In this document: positions 16,771 through 17,341 of the stretch, in pieces
How positions within the stretch are numbered: position 1 is the first letter of the stretch
Layout of the letters: the number at the start of each line of letters is the position of its first letter
DNA from: Funneliformis mosseae
Lineage: Eukaryota; Glomeromycota; Glomeromycetes; Glomerales; Glomeraceae
Length of the DNA stretch: 17,341 bases
Reading direction: 5' to 3'
NCBI GenBank assembly: GCA_910592005.1
Contig: CAJVPP010001890.1
Coordinates: 1 to 17,341 of the forward strand
Notes under the pieces: generated by a model
The model's input: only the letters and a program-made list of their open reading frames with translations
Database searches by the model: none
What the model was told of the DNA's origin: nothing
Program-made: the position numbers and the translations under genes

Positions 16771-17340
16771 TTAAAAATCTAGTTTAGGAGTAGATGCACA
16801 ACTTTGCGTTTCATTAAAATTTGATGCAATAATTAGGGTGATGGTTGGTCTATAAGGGTTAAATAATTCATTAAATTCATCTTTAGTTAGTTCGTCAGAA
16901 GTTTGAGGATTAAGAGATGGTTGTAATAATTCAACTGCGGCACAACAGGCTTCGTCATGATGTTGTACCTTTTCAGGGATATCCCAAAAGATTTCATTTG
17001 TCAAAGCTTCAGGCATCATTTCAGGATGGATTTGACCAAGTTTATATCCAACAATACAATCGTGTTCTAGATCCATAGTAATGATTTTTCCACAAAGTGT
17101 ACAGTTAACAGAATAATCTTGTCTTACTTCTACTAACAAGCGGTTTTGCATTTGTTTGACAGTCGTTTGTTTAAATTCTGCAGCTTGAAGATATATATTA
17201 TACATATCTTGTCTCCAATCTCTCCCTTTTCCATCGAGTATAGATTCAAGTCCTTCTTGACTTAAATAGTATTCAGACTCATTATCACTCCTCTGAGAAT
17301 ATAAATCTTCCTCTGAAAATTCATTATTTTGACAATATTC
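16771..17340 (-). CDS. Open reading frame with Cys/His cluster, partial, of the Ty3/gypsy element
   Basis: The frame is open from the window edge to TAA at 16773-16771, 189 codons without a stop, so its start is outside the window. The N-terminal visible part is acidic and Tyr/Ser-rich. The middle holds CTLCGKIITMDLEHDC, a C-x2-C-x10-H-x-C arrangement that could bind zinc but is not the CX2CX4HX4C knuckle of Gag. A DEACCAAVELLQPSL segment and an ELFNPYRPTI segment follow. I do not recognise a protease, reverse transcriptase or RNase H signature. Its place just upstream of the integrase, on the same strand, suggests it belongs to the element. It lies in a different frame from the integrase. 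It is the least damaged reading frame here. Confidence 0.6.
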   Translation of the reverse strand, partial: EYCQNNEFSEEDLYSQRSDNESEYYLSQEGLESILDGKGRDWRQDMYNIYLQAAEFKQTTVKQMQNRLLVEVRQDYSVNCTLCGKIITMDLEHDCIVGYKLGQIHPEMMPEALTNEIFWDIPEKVQHHDEACCAAVELLQPSLNPQTSDELTKDEFNELFNPYRPTITLIIASNFNETQSCASTPKLDF

Positions 17341-17341
17341 T

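Overview
The window looks like a very AT-rich, transposon-filled stretch of a fungal nuclear genome, most like an arbuscular mycorrhizal fungus (Glomeromycotina, Rhizophagus-type). This rests on long A/T-only spacers, short fungal introns (63-108 nt, with TACTAAT or TACTAAC branch points), and the mix of pogo/Tigger, non-LTR and Ty3/gypsy remains with many small inverted-repeat elements. The species is an inference. I see no rRNA, tRNA or CRISPR. At most one small gene looks intact.

Left part (1-8.3 kb): mostly gene-poor. One arm of a 114-bp inverted repeat lies at 1-114 and the other at 7801-7914 (110/114 identical, no gaps). Between them are the C-terminal half of a decayed pogo/Tigger transposase (574-1171) with triplicated subterminal motifs (1339-1416), a MITE-like foldback (1804-1955), two decayed coding-like islands (2599-2831 and 3690-3883), a candidate two-exon 99-residue gene with a TATA box (5019-5475), a TA microsatellite, and a heat-shock-element-like site (7243-7267).

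Middle part (8.3-11.1 kb): the most interesting region. A broken IS607-type serine recombinase, split by a good fungal intron, runs into the N-terminal part of a Fanzor (eukaryotic TnpB) protein in the usual recombinase-then-TnpB order. About 110 bp further on begins a decayed FAD amine oxidase pseudogene. It keeps its introns but has lost its N-terminal nucleotide-binding half.

Right part (11.1-17.3 kb): two more foldback elements (11811-11896 and about 12141-12292), then minus-strand retroelements. A 5'-truncated non-LTR retrotransposon with RNase H domain, C-terminal region, AATAAA signal and poly(A) tail covers 12543 to about 14163. Next to it is the 3' part of a Ty3/gypsy element: a candidate LTR (14316-14546), an extra reading frame after the integrase (14755-15287), an integrase with six in-frame stops and no indels (15336-16604), and an open reading frame with a Cys/His cluster that runs off the right edge (16771-17340).

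Nearly every recognisable gene here is a relic. The candidate exceptions are the small two-exon gene and the right-edge open frame.
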